DNA of 64,000 nt, taken from the NCBI GenBank assembly GCA_025058345.1, contig JANXEN010000003.1, positions 1 through 64,000 of the forward strand, read 5' to 3'. This DNA comes from Sulfolobales archaeon. GTDB taxonomy: Archaea > Thermoproteota > Thermoprotei_A > Sulfolobales > NBVN01. Under the pieces are notes generated by a model. It saw nothing but the letters and a program-made list of their open reading frames with translations. It had not been told where the DNA came from and did no database searches. The stretch's first letter is position 1. Every line of letters begins with the position of its first letter. A program made the translations under genes and the position numbers. This document shows positions 9,277 through 17,952 of this stretch, piece by piece.

Positions 9277-9507
9277 TTGCTGGTATGAAAATTTAAAGCT
9301 TTATATCCGCAAATGTTCGTCTCAAAATCGCGAGCTAATTAAAAACATTTTCAATAACCTAACCTCATTCCGCTAATTTGATTGACTTCTCAATATAATG
9401 ATGTAATAGTGTAATCGATGAATGAATTAATCCAACTTTCAGGGGTGTCTTCATTACGTTGGAGGTAGTTTCTGGAATTATGGTTGGTGGATCGCTGTTT
9501 TCTCAAG

Positions 9508-9516
9508 ATATATAAG
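9508..9516 (+). promoter_or_regulatory. TATA box of the permease/glycosyltransferase operon
   Basis: ATATATAAG preceded by purines lies 33-41 bases before the ATG at 9549. It predicts a short leader of about ten bases containing a GAGG-type SD. Confidence 0.45.
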
Positions 9517-9548
9517 TTTGAGTTCTTAAACTATAGGTAGAGGACGCT

Positions 9549-10115
9549 ATGGCTTATTTGTTGAGACTAGCTTTAGGTGATTTGAAGTTGATGATTGTTG
9601 AGGTTGTCACTATTTCCTCAATAATATCGTTAGCTGCAGGGGTTAGAGCCCTCACGAACGTTGTTGAGGGTTTTAGAGATGTCGGGTTTCACGCATTATG
9701 GGATTACCTAATTACGGTTGTTTACTGGGAGTTAAGACTCATCACGTACTTGTGGGCCGCACCGATATGGGTTTTATTTCTAATATCTACCTATTTGACT
9801 AGTAGTTACTTATTAAATGATTTAATACCGACGTGTAAGGTGTTGACGTGTTTAGGTGCTTCGAAGTATTTCGTGGTTAAGTTGTTGGTGCTTCGGTATC
9901 TATTGATTTCACTACTGAGTTGGCTTATAGGTTGGTCTGCAGGGCTCACGGCCTCCCAGATGTTTTTTAGGTTCACCGCCTACTTCCTTAAGGCTCCTTA
10001 TGAAATACCTTATCTGAACTTATATGACTTAGTTGAGTTAGCCCTCACATCGCACTCGCTAATTCTACTGGGCATCACACCTACGGTAATTAAGATCGTT
10101 AGGTGGTCGTTTTGA
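9549..10115 (+). CDS. FtsX-like permease fragment protein (four membrane helices)
   Basis: The 188-residue product has four hydrophobic helices at about 17-36, 60-90, 105-125 and 150-178. Segments such as LTCLGASKYFVVKLLVLRY recall the loop before the last helices of FtsX-domain permeases. It ends four bases into the next gene, a MacB-like permease, so the two are translated together and probably form a heterodimer. The expected ATPase partner is not adjacent; a LolD-like ATPase lies at 14848-15510 on the other strand. The substrate is unknown, though a cell-envelope or lipid-linked glycan is suggested by the neighbouring glycosyltransferases. Confidence 0.55.
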   Translation: MAYLLRLALGDLKLMIVEVVTISSIISLAAGVRALTNVVEGFRDVGFHALWDYLITVVYWELRLITYLWAAPIWVLFLISTYLTSSYLLNDLIPTCKVLTCLGASKYFVVKLLVLRYLLISLLSWLIGWSAGLTASQMFFRFTAYFLKAPYEIPYLNLYDLVELALTSHSLILLGITPTVIKIVRWSF

Positions 10116-11227
10116 GGTCTAAGCTAATTCCTTTAAGTAAATTCAAAATTGTGGTAGTAATAAATTTAGTGACTTCGATAGCCATATCTACTACCGGGAT
10201 CTACGTACTCAGCGTGACAGCATCGATATCTAGGTCTATATCTTTAGGGTTAGATGGAGATGTATTGCTGTACTCATCAGCGTCTAAGGTCCCCCACACG
10301 GGCTTAATTAATGTTAAAGCAGTAAATCTAACCGGAGATGATGAGTTCCTAGTGTTGAGTCCGGAGGTGCTGACGCCGGTAATAGTACATGGTAATCCAC
10401 TCTTCCTCAGAGGCCTAAATCTTACCTTACTAGATAGACTTCTTAACTACTCACTCGTAGGGAGGTTACCTAGGAGCGGAGATGAGGTCTTAGTCGGCGT
10501 TAGGTTAAGTAATCGCCTAAACATATCCGTAGGTGAGGTGATTAACGTTAATGCCATACCTACCGGTAATGAAGTAGCTGTATTAGTAACTGGTTTAATT
10601 ATAAGTAACACACCGTTAGATGATGAGTTAGTGAGTAATTTACAACTCTCTCGAAGGTTACGTGGTGTAGGCGACGATTACGTAACCGTGATAAGGCTTA
10701 GGGTTAATAACTCACACAGCATTACTAAGCGCTTAGAGGAGTTACCACCTCTTAAGCGGCCTTCAGCCCCCTATGTTGTAGTTAATAAATTCTTAATAAA
10801 CCGTAGTTTAGGTGATGTAGAGTTAGTTGATGAAGCAATAAGTAGGGGCATCAATATATCGAGCACTCTGTTATGGGTTTCAATACTACTCGTGCTCTCC
10901 ATATCTGTTTTATCTATATACTTCGGTATGCGGTGGACTTTAAACACATTAGAGGATGTATTGAAGGTATTGAGATCTATTGGATTGAGTAGGTTTAGAC
11001 TGGCATCGATGCTTATATACAGGGTTATGTTGGTCGGTATGTTGTCCGGAGCTACTGGATACGCAATTAGTTACCTACTACTTAACGAAGTATTTAATGC
11101 TCTGTCGGTAAGCATACTTCTACATAGGGTTGAACCTATTAACGACCTTACGGTCCTCCTTACATCAACCACGTTACCACCAGCAGTCTCATCAATATCG
11201 ATATACTTCAGCGTTAAGGATATGTAA
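10112..11227 (+). CDS. MacB/FtsX-family ABC transporter permease
   Basis: One N-terminal helix (about 14-34), an extracytoplasmic domain of some 210 residues and three C-terminal helices (about 250-272, 303-328, 345-365) give the MacB permease topology. VLRSIGLSRFRLASMLIYR is the typical FtsX cytoplasmic loop. I place the start at the TTG at 10112 because AGGTGGT lies four bases before it; a GTG at 10103 is also open. MacB-type permeases do not import; they transmit force from a LolD-type ATPase to export or lift envelope lipids or proteins. Its natural partner here would be the ATPase at 14848-15510. Confidence 0.7.
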   Translation: MRSKLIPLSKFKIVVVINLVTSIAISTTGIYVLSVTASISRSISLGLDGDVLLYSSASKVPHTGLINVKAVNLTGDDEFLVLSPEVLTPVIVHGNPLFLRGLNLTLLDRLLNYSLVGRLPRSGDEVLVGVRLSNRLNISVGEVINVNAIPTGNEVAVLVTGLIISNTPLDDELVSNLQLSRRLRGVGDDYVTVIRLRVNNSHSITKRLEELPPLKRPSAPYVVVNKFLINRSLGDVELVDEAISRGINISSTLLWVSILLVLSISVLSIYFGMRWTLNTLEDVLKVLRSIGLSRFRLASMLIYRVMLVGMLSGATGYAISYLLLNEVFNALSVSILLHRVEPINDLTVLLTSTTLPPAVSSISIYFSVKDM

Positions 11228-11266
11228 CTATGTCCGGCGACATCACATCTCTATAGGTGTTTCGAG

Positions 11267-12442
11267 TTGTTAGTTCAATTGTTGACGGTTATTTCAGCAC
11301 TATCTACCTCATTAATAGTGTGCTTTATGATTTACGCGTTAATAATCACCCTATTCGGTAGTAAGGACGCATCCACACGTAACTACGGCATCCTTACTGA
11401 ATTGCCCGAGGTCTCAGTAATTATCCCAGTTAAGGATGAATTTAACAATCTTAGGTTGAGCTTAAGTCAGTTAACGCGCGTTAACTACCCAGTAAGTAAG
11501 CTTAAAATTTATGTCGGTGTTGATGAGGGCTGCCCGCAATGTTTAGATGTATGTAAGGATTTCGGACAGCGGGTAACGCCAGTAATCGTCAGCTCTAAAA
11601 CTAAGCCTGCAGTACTTAACGAATTGATACGTCTAGTAAGCAGCGAATACGTGTTATTACTCGACTGCGATTCACTAGTTACCCCGAACTCTATAATCAA
11701 CCTTGTTAGTGCTGTCGTTAAGTACGGTTCATGCGGTGCTACAGGCATTCCAAAACCTAGTAATCCATGTATGGGTATGTTACCTAAGTTCTTTATAGTG
11801 GAGACGTTTCTGTGGCGTAAGCTCATGAAAGGTAAGGATTATTTAGGGCTATTAGTTCAGGCTCCAGGATATTTCACACTGCTTAAACGTTCCTGCATTA
11901 CCTCAGTTGGTTACTGGGATGAGACGTCGTTAGCTGAGGATAACGACCTAACGTTGAGGATATACGTAGTTGGTGGGAGAATCAAACTAGTTGATAGTGA
12001 GGTATACGTCGAATCTCCGTCAGATATTAAGGTTTTGATTAAACAGAGGATTAGATGGTATAGAGGTACTCTCGAAGTACTTAGTAGGAGGTGGGAATTA
12101 CTTGGAAGGTTAAACCTTAAGTTGAGGTTAGATGCTTTCGCAACATATATATCTCCTATATCACCTACCCTCCTAATACTTGCGATGATATCTAATGCGG
12201 TGTTAGGAGGTTTTTATAACTTACTCACCGTGTTGTTGATGATTCCTCAGGTAATTACCCCTCTAGCTGTTGGTAAGGGATTAACGTGGGCTGATAGGGT
12301 TAAGTTATCATCACTTTCAATACCGTATGTGTTGGTTAATTCACTAGCGTCGTTAATTGCAGTAATTACCTTACTTCTACGAATTAAGCTCGGTTGGCAG
12401 AGGACTGAGAAACGCGGCTACCTAGGCGGTTGCGATGATTAA
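11267..12442 (+). CDS. Processive-type family 2 membrane glycosyltransferase
   Basis: One N-terminal helix (about 5-30), a GT-A domain and three C-terminal helices make up 391 residues. Visible motifs are VSVIIPVKDE, the metal-binding DCDS, the acceptor-site EDNDL and QRIRW, which together define cellulose-synthase-like processive GT2 enzymes. The polymer or glycolipid made is not predictable. TTG 11267 follows an AGGTGT. The gene overlaps the next one by eight bases and shares the cluster with a GT-C-like protein and a UbiA prenyltransferase, which suggests synthesis of a lipid-linked glycan. Confidence 0.85.
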   Translation: MLVQLLTVISALSTSLIVCFMIYALIITLFGSKDASTRNYGILTELPEVSVIIPVKDEFNNLRLSLSQLTRVNYPVSKLKIYVGVDEGCPQCLDVCKDFGQRVTPVIVSSKTKPAVLNELIRLVSSEYVLLLDCDSLVTPNSIINLVSAVVKYGSCGATGIPKPSNPCMGMLPKFFIVETFLWRKLMKGKDYLGLLVQAPGYFTLLKRSCITSVGYWDETSLAEDNDLTLRIYVVGGRIKLVDSEVYVESPSDIKVLIKQRIRWYRGTLEVLSRRWELLGRLNLKLRLDAFATYISPISPTLLILAMISNAVLGGFYNLLTVLLMIPQVITPLAVGKGLTWADRVKLSSLSIPYVLVNSLASLIAVITLLLRIKLGWQRTEKRGYLGGCDD

Positions 12443-14027
12443 TTACTTGATAATCTTAACAATAACAGCAACATCGTTGACAAGACTATTACCGTACTTA
12501 CTGACCGGTATTCCCTACCATACAGATACTTACGCATTACTACCGCTTATGGAATTACTGAAGCATAGGACACCAATCGAACTAACCCCTGAGGCTGGAT
12601 TTGATAAATACAACATCTACTGGCCTGGAGTAATTACTTACGCTGTAGTGCATTCGGAGGTAACTGGTTTAAGGCCGAGTGATTTAACCGTTATCGCCGT
12701 ACCCGTAGTTAATTCCTTAAGTGTTTTAATCCTCACGGTCTTCTTAAGAGTTTTAGGTATGCCTAAAAAGCCCTCAATCATAGCGTCACTTATTTACGGC
12801 TTAGCAGGTAGTGAGGCAGTAATAGGTGCTGGTGTAACTAAGGAAGGTTACGCGTTTACCTTATTGCTATTCACGTTAGCCTTATCAGCTTACACCATAT
12901 TCAAAGGTTGCAATCGTTCCGCGTTCCTGACCTTAATTACTTACGTCACTCTAACATTCACTCATCACCTAACAAGTGTGGTAGCGGCTTTGCTCATCTA
13001 CTATCTACTTATTTCCTACTTAGCTGGTGATGTCTTAATGATGAGGTTGTTGAAGGCTTCAGCTCTAGTAGCTACTAACGTATTAATATTAGCTACTTAC
13101 GTATTCGTTTATTCAGGGAGGGCATTACCCACGCTCACACTCTTCAGTGAGTCCGACATGATCTCACTATTTGCTTATAAGTTGGTGACTCCATTACCGA
13201 TATGGCTGTCTTTAATTACGCGTAAGCCGCTAATCAAGTTGATTAAGCTGTGGTTCGTGTCCATCTACGTTCTGACAGCATCTCTAGCTGTTTTAAGCAC
13301 TAGGGTCAGTTTAGTCTTCGGCGCCCCTACAGTAAGTGATTACGAACTATTACTCTTCACTCCTTACCTACTGCATTCATTAATAGCTATTACGTTTGTT
13401 GGTAAAATCCTCTCACATATCCACTTAAGCTTTTTCACGTACTTAACGCTACTAGGGCTACTAGGGGTAGAGTATTACTTAATCTTCGGTTCCCCCGCCC
13501 TCATCAGCGAAGCCTACAGGCTCAGTACGTTTATTTACTTAGGTATTTCAGTACTCGCGGCCTACAGCTTCTACGTAGTCAAGGTTAAAAAACTAAAGAT
13601 ATTATTAAGCACCGTATTGTTATTTACTTCCTTAGCATGCATTTACGTAGTCCCGTACACAGCCCTTCATTCAGGCTACGTCGGTGGCTCTCAGAGAATT
13701 TACCACTATTCGGACTTAATTACTGCAGACTATGTGAGTGCTTATGGAGGGAGCTCTAACGTATTCTGCGGTGATTTGAGGCTTAGTTACCTACTATATC
13801 TTAGAAAGGAGGTTGACGTCTACGGCGGGCTTAAGTACTTAACACGTATGTCGGGACTTAATTGCTACTTAGTAGTTAACGAGTTATTTAGGGATGTTGG
13901 TTATGTAGCGTTCGATTACGGTATACCGGTGTATTTAGGTGATGATACCTTCGTTAATAATCAGAAAATATACGTAGGTGGCAGGAACGCTATAGTTGCC
14001 CCTAAGTCGATTGTTGGAGGTAGGTAG
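12435..14027 (+). CDS. Polytopic membrane protein, probable GT-C glycosyltransferase
   Basis: About twelve hydrophobic segments span the first 420 residues of 530, and a roughly 110-residue exported C-terminal domain follows. The first loop has PYHTDTYALLPLMELL with acidic residues after the first helix, and TKEGYAF in a later loop, a pattern like GT-C enzymes that use polyprenyl-phosphate sugars. It overlaps the preceding GT2 gene by eight bases. I do not recognise a specific family (PMT, AglB or DUF2206), so the glycosyltransferase call rests on topology and context. Confidence 0.5.
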   Translation: MINYLIILTITATSLTRLLPYLLTGIPYHTDTYALLPLMELLKHRTPIELTPEAGFDKYNIYWPGVITYAVVHSEVTGLRPSDLTVIAVPVVNSLSVLILTVFLRVLGMPKKPSIIASLIYGLAGSEAVIGAGVTKEGYAFTLLLFTLALSAYTIFKGCNRSAFLTLITYVTLTFTHHLTSVVAALLIYYLLISYLAGDVLMMRLLKASALVATNVLILATYVFVYSGRALPTLTLFSESDMISLFAYKLVTPLPIWLSLITRKPLIKLIKLWFVSIYVLTASLAVLSTRVSLVFGAPTVSDYELLLFTPYLLHSLIAITFVGKILSHIHLSFFTYLTLLGLLGVEYYLIFGSPALISEAYRLSTFIYLGISVLAAYSFYVVKVKKLKILLSTVLLFTSLACIYVVPYTALHSGYVGGSQRIYHYSDLITADYVSAYGGSSNVFCGDLRLSYLLYLRKEVDVYGGLKYLTRMSGLNCYLVVNELFRDVGYVAFDYGIPVYLGDDTFVNNQKIYVGGRNAIVAPKSIVGGR

Positions 14028-14028
14028 T

Positions 14029-14862
14029 TTGGGCCTACTCATTTCTTGGATTAGGTTGGTAAGGTTTCATGAGTATGGACCTCTCTCGATTATGGTGTGT
14101 TTATCTGGTGCCTTACTAGCTACTGATGACTTAGACTTTAGGTTGGTTCAACTAGTTGCTTATACGGTATTCGGGTCTATATCAGCGTTCGTTATTAATG
14201 ACTTATCCGACATCTCTGATGATTTAGCAGCCCGTAAGTTTAGGAATCCCCTGGTTACTGGTGATTTAAGCATGAGGGCTGTATTAGCGTCATTTACTCT
14301 AACCGCATCCCTATCCATAACCTCATTAGTAGGTCTAAACATATATGCCTATGCTTTAGGTCTGACAACACTGGCTCTCTCTTATCAATACTCGATAGGC
14401 TTTAGGCTTAAGGGTTTAGTTCCAGCTGACTTAATAACACATGGCCTAGTACCCTCATTACTATCTATAACGTCCTACGTTGCGTATAGGGATGTAGGTA
14501 TTGACGCCCTAATACTCGCATCAATGACTTTCACAGCATCATGTGTGGCTGAGTTACTTCAGGAGATCCGTGACTTAAGCACATCAAGTACTGCAAGCTA
14601 CTTAGGTGTTAAGCGGAGTAAGGACTTAGCACTCATCTTAACTATAATAGCATCAACACTGTATGCATCACTAACAATTATTAGAGCTGACTTAAGTTAC
14701 TTAATAATATATTTACCGTCTTCATACCTAGTCATCAACCCATTATTAAGGTTTAGGAAAGGTTATATAAGTTCTGAGGAGGTGATTAACGAATTAAGGC
14801 ATAGGATAACGCTGATCGCTGTGGCCATATTAACCACCTACTTAACCCTAAAACTCCTTTAA
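14029..14862 (+). CDS. UbiA-superfamily membrane prenyltransferase
   Basis: The protein has about eight hydrophobic helices and the two Mg-prenyl-diphosphate motifs of UbiA enzymes: NDLSDISDD, followed by KFRNPLVTG, and a second motif near QEIRDLSTS. Such enzymes attach a prenyl chain to an acceptor within the membrane. The spacing and the NPLVTG variant differ from typical digeranylgeranylglyceryl-phosphate synthases, so the acceptor is unclear. I choose TTG 14029, one base after the previous stop and seven bases after GGAGGT, rather than the upstream TTG at 13996. It is convergent with, and slightly overlaps, the ABC ATPase gene. Confidence 0.8.
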   Translation: MGLLISWIRLVRFHEYGPLSIMVCLSGALLATDDLDFRLVQLVAYTVFGSISAFVINDLSDISDDLAARKFRNPLVTGDLSMRAVLASFTLTASLSITSLVGLNIYAYALGLTTLALSYQYSIGFRLKGLVPADLITHGLVPSLLSITSYVAYRDVGIDALILASMTFTASCVAELLQEIRDLSTSSTASYLGVKRSKDLALILTIIASTLYASLTIIRADLSYLIIYLPSSYLVINPLLRFRKGYISSEEVINELRHRITLIAVAILTTYLTLKLL

Positions 14863-15510
14863 AGAGCCGCTTCCAAGTAAATACTTCCTACAACTAATCA
14901 ATATCTCATCGTAGTTCGTAGCTGTAATGATTACTGCTGAGTTAGACTCACTAACCAGTTCTTCGAACATCTTATAAATAACTATCGCGTTATCGACATC
15001 AAGGTATGCTGTCGGTTCATCCGCTAGGACTAATTTAGGTTTGTTGATGAACGCTCTGATTGCGAGGACCCTCTGCTGCTCACCACCACTTAATTCATGT
15101 GGATATCTACTAGCTAGGTGTTGAAGATCAAACCTTCTAAGAAGTTCTAAAGCTCTAGCCCTCCTATAGGTCTTCCCAACCCCCCTAAGGTAGAGAGGTA
15201 ATTCAACGTTCTCGATGACAGTTAAGTGAGGTATTAAGTTAAAGGACTGAGGTATTATCCCAATTAAATTAAGTCTAAGTCTAGATGCCTCATGCTCGCT
15301 TAACCCATTCACATCCCTACCTAAGATTTTTATCGAGCCTGAGTCAGGGGCCTCTAAAAGACCTAATATCTTAATTAAGGTGGTTTTACCGGTGCCAGAC
15401 CTACCAACTATACCTACTACATCTCCCTCTCTAACCGATAAGTTAAGACCTCTTAGAACGCAGTTACTTCCGTAGGACTTCCAGATATCTCTAGCTTCTA
15501 TTACCTCCAT
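14848..15510 (-). CDS. LolD/MacB-type ABC transporter ATP-binding protein
   Basis: Walker A GRSGTGKTT, Q-loop IPQSF, signature LSGGEQQR and Walker B LVLADEPTAYLD are all intact in 220 residues, the usual LolD size. This class works with FtsX/MacB permeases, which are encoded at 9549-11227 on the other strand. No permease gene is next to it on its own strand, so pairing with those is the simplest reading. Its 3' end overlaps the UbiA gene by 15 bases in convergent orientation. Confidence 0.9.
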   Translation of the reverse strand: MEVIEARDIWKSYGSNCVLRGLNLSVREGDVVGIVGRSGTGKTTLIKILGLLEAPDSGSIKILGRDVNGLSEHEASRLRLNLIGIIPQSFNLIPHLTVIENVELPLYLRGVGKTYRRARALELLRRFDLQHLASRYPHELSGGEQQRVLAIRAFINKPKLVLADEPTAYLDVDNAIVIYKMFEELVSESNSAVIITATNYDEILISCRKYLLGSGSLKEF

Positions 15511-15675
15511 ATCACCAAATCCGTAGAATAAGGATTACGTCAATATATATGGGTTATTGAAGTGGTAGATAGTATCTGAGCTGCTAATACTCGAGGGTAG
15601 CTAGTTAGTAGTCGATTTCATAGATCCGTAGTTAGTGTTTTAAGTATGGTTACCTATTTCTTGGTTGGGGATTAG

Positions 15676-15816
15676 ATGCTTAGTGTTGAGGAGAAGGAGA
15701 GGATCTTAAGTGCTCTTGAGGTTGATAGGGAGTTTAGGTATGCTTTGATGGGTTTGTTGGGGTTTAAGGAGGTCTTGGAGAGGGTTACTAAGCTTGAGGA
15801 GAGTCTTAAGGGTTGA
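15676..15816 (+). pseudogene. N-terminal part of a DUF3782-type nuclease, separated from its C-terminal part by a frameshift
   Basis: This 46-codon open frame begins with ATG after GGGGATTAG. It encodes the N-terminal cap I know from crenarchaeal DUF3782 / PD-(D/E)XK coiled-coil proteins: VEEKERIL, then DREFRYALMGLLG, then VLERVTKLEE. It runs into TGA at 15814 while the next frame (15794-16225) continues with the coiled coil and nuclease domain. Skipping one base near the CTTAAGG before the stop joins both frames smoothly. So this is a frameshifted gene, a programmed frameshift, or a two-part protein. Confidence 0.6.
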
Positions 15817-16225
15817 GGAAGAGTTAGTGAACCTCGGCAGGCTTGTTAAGAGCATAGCCCATATGTACGGACTCATAACGGAGGAGGGGTTTAGGGAGGC
15901 TGTGAGGTTCGTTATTGAGGAGGTTCTCGGCGTTGCTAAGGTATCTAAGTGGGTGTACTACGACGCTAAGGGAGTTGTTTATCAGAGGCCTTCAAATGTT
16001 GAGGTAGATGTAGTCATTAAGGATGGGGAACACATACTTGTTGAGGTTAAGTCTAGAGTTGATAAGGGGGACCTCGTAGAGCTCTATAACATAGGTAAAC
16101 TATACAGTGAGGTAAGTGGTGTGAAGCCTAAATTACTGATACTGAGTGCCTTCTTCGCTAGGGGGGTTTTAGACCTAGCTAGGGAGTTAGGTGTGGAGTT
16201 AGTGCCTATAGTGAGGGAATACTGA
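15794..16225 (+). CDS. PD-(D/E)XK nuclease-like protein (DUF3782 type), C-terminal part
   Basis: After a short helical segment (1-22) comes a compact nuclease-like fold. The putative active site is E70, D72, then E84-x-K86 in VEVDVV and LVEVKSR. DUF3782 proteins usually carry a long coiled coil between the N-terminal cap and this domain; here that linker is almost gone. The frame opens at TTG 15794 but has no clear SD, which supports reading it as the continuation of the frame at 15676. Its role is unknown; such proteins are multicopy in hyperthermophilic crenarchaea. Confidence 0.65.
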   Translation: MRRVLRVEEELVNLGRLVKSIAHMYGLITEEGFREAVRFVIEEVLGVAKVSKWVYYDAKGVVYQRPSNVEVDVVIKDGEHILVEVKSRVDKGDLVELYNIGKLYSEVSGVKPKLLILSAFFARGVLDLARELGVELVPIVREY

Positions 16226-16365
16226 GCTAGGATCGATGAGACCCTCATACAGCCGTGGGAGGTAACACTAACTTCTGAAGCCTTACTCAATAATGAGAAC
16301 TACGTGGGTAGATTATCCACTATTGCCTTAGAGGTTGTGTAGTAAAAAAGGTGTTGTTTGATTGG

Positions 16366-16854
16366 TTAATCGCCTGCAGGGGTTCCGTGGTAGGGGCTGT
16401 CCTTCCATACGAGGGTCCATATAGCGTCCTCAGTCAGAGTTGCGTGCTCAGCTATAGCTTTCTTAATACTTAGAAGTAGCTTGTGATGTATTACCTCATC
16501 GTTATGTATGGCGCTTAATATAAGTTTAAACCTATCATCCTCAACAGTCTTAAGTAACTCCTTAGTGTTTTCAATCATCATCTCCTCAACCTTAATATGG
16601 CCATCTATCACAGTAGACAACGTCTTGAACTCCTCTTCAGATAGCGCTACGCCCTTACCCTCAAGTAACGTAATTAAAGATCCGTAGAAGGTTGCATGCT
16701 TCTCAGAGTCGAATGATATCCCATACATTAAGGTCTGAAGTATGGGGTGATAGATCTTTGAGATAACTGACCTTAGGTCCTTAACGTAATTTAACTCCAT
16801 ACTCCTTAAATATTCTAATACGTTCTTCAATTTGGTAGCGGATTCTTTACTCAT
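16366..16854 (-). CDS. Ferritin-like four-helix protein
   Basis: The 162 residues form four amphipathic helices. Candidate di-metal ligands are E51 and H53 in SEKHATFYG, H86 and E90/E91 in HIKVEEMM, and E120 with H123/H124 in NDEVIHH. The pattern resembles rubrerythrin/bacterioferritin-like domains in archaea of similar length. It may take part in iron or peroxide handling, but the ligand set is not a textbook match and the metal content is uncertain. It stands alone on its strand, with AT-rich DNA upstream. Confidence 0.6.
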   Translation of the reverse strand: MSKESATKLKNVLEYLRSMELNYVKDLRSVISKIYHPILQTLMYGISFDSEKHATFYGSLITLLEGKGVALSEEEFKTLSTVIDGHIKVEEMMIENTKELLKTVEDDRFKLILSAIHNDEVIHHKLLLSIKKAIAEHATLTEDAIWTLVWKDSPYHGTPAGD

Positions 16855-16949
16855 TTTAACGCCTCAAATAATATCTTAAATAACTGGAATATAAATTCGT
16901 TGACCTAATGAATGGGTTAATCTCCATGAGTTGATTCGAAACTTAAACC

Positions 16950-17846
16950 CTAACTAAGCAGATCTTTAATGCTTACGTAATTCTTAGATAATTCAGCCCT
17001 AACACCCTTCAACTTATTGACTACTTGATTAATCCTAAGCTCCACAAGTATACTAGACAGCATATACGCTTCCTGGAAGGTAGTGTTTAAAGCCTTCATC
17101 AACACCTTAACGGACTCCTCTACAGCCCTATAGACAGCCTCATCTAGGTCTGTACCTGAGGTGATTATGGAGTACGTATCCTCTAACTCAACTATCGGGT
17201 ATGTAGGGCTCCTACCCTTAATCACCTCTAACCTAACCATCACCTCACCATCAACCTCCACAGGCGTTATTCCTGACTCACCGTCTGACTGAACCGCATG
17301 TAGGTCACCCATAGCGAGTAACGCACCATCAGCGAAGACTGGGAGGTAGATCCTCGTTCCTTTCCGCAGTATTTTAAGGTCCATGTTACCTCCGTGAGGT
17401 CCGCAGAGCGGTGTAGGTATTTCACCATCAGTTGGTGCGACGCCTATAGTCCCAACCATAGGCTTTATAGGTATTTTAAGGTTGTTGAACGTTACGTAAC
17501 CTCCCTCAACACTCACTATCTTGATCTTAGGTTGGAAGTTCTTATCGTGTAATGCACCGCCTCCAGGGAATACACGTATCCAACCCCTATTCCCTACCTT
17601 AACATCAAGTATGTCAACAACTAAGGTATCCCCAGCCTCAGCACCTTCAACGTATAGGGGCCCTGTGCAGGGATTCCTCTTCCCAATATCTATAGCCTCT
17701 AGAGGTGTTTCCTCACTTCTTATCTGACCACTTAAATTATCCATAACTTCGAAAACAACTACGTCTCCAGGCCTTGCGTAAGCGGCTGGAGGTACGTATT
17801 TTGAGAACTTGTAGGTAAACCTATCTTTAGGGATCTTAATAACCAT
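16950..17846 (-). CDS. Acetamidase/formamidase family amidohydrolase
   Basis: At 298 residues it matches the FmdA/AmdA family, which hydrolyses short amides to the acid and ammonia. Recognisable segments are NPCTGPLYVEGAEAGDTLVV, GTIGVAPTDGEIPTPLCGP with HGGNMD, and ADGALLAMGDLHAVQSDGE with the metal-binding Asp/His residues. It is cytoplasmic and stands alone next to a divergent MFS carrier that could bring in the substrate (inference). Confidence 0.88.
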   Translation of the reverse strand: MVIKIPKDRFTYKFSKYVPPAAYARPGDVVVFEVMDNLSGQIRSEETPLEAIDIGKRNPCTGPLYVEGAEAGDTLVVDILDVKVGNRGWIRVFPGGGALHDKNFQPKIKIVSVEGGYVTFNNLKIPIKPMVGTIGVAPTDGEIPTPLCGPHGGNMDLKILRKGTRIYLPVFADGALLAMGDLHAVQSDGESGITPVEVDGEVMVRLEVIKGRSPTYPIVELEDTYSIITSGTDLDEAVYRAVEESVKVLMKALNTTFQEAYMLSSILVELRINQVVNKLKGVRAELSKNYVSIKDLLS

Positions 17847-17952
17847 ATATATCCATTAAGTATCTGAGGTCTAAGTAAATAATCCTTAATGAATTGCGGT
17901 CAAACTTACTTAAATGGCATCTCTAACTTTATTAATGTGCGGTGGATGTGGT

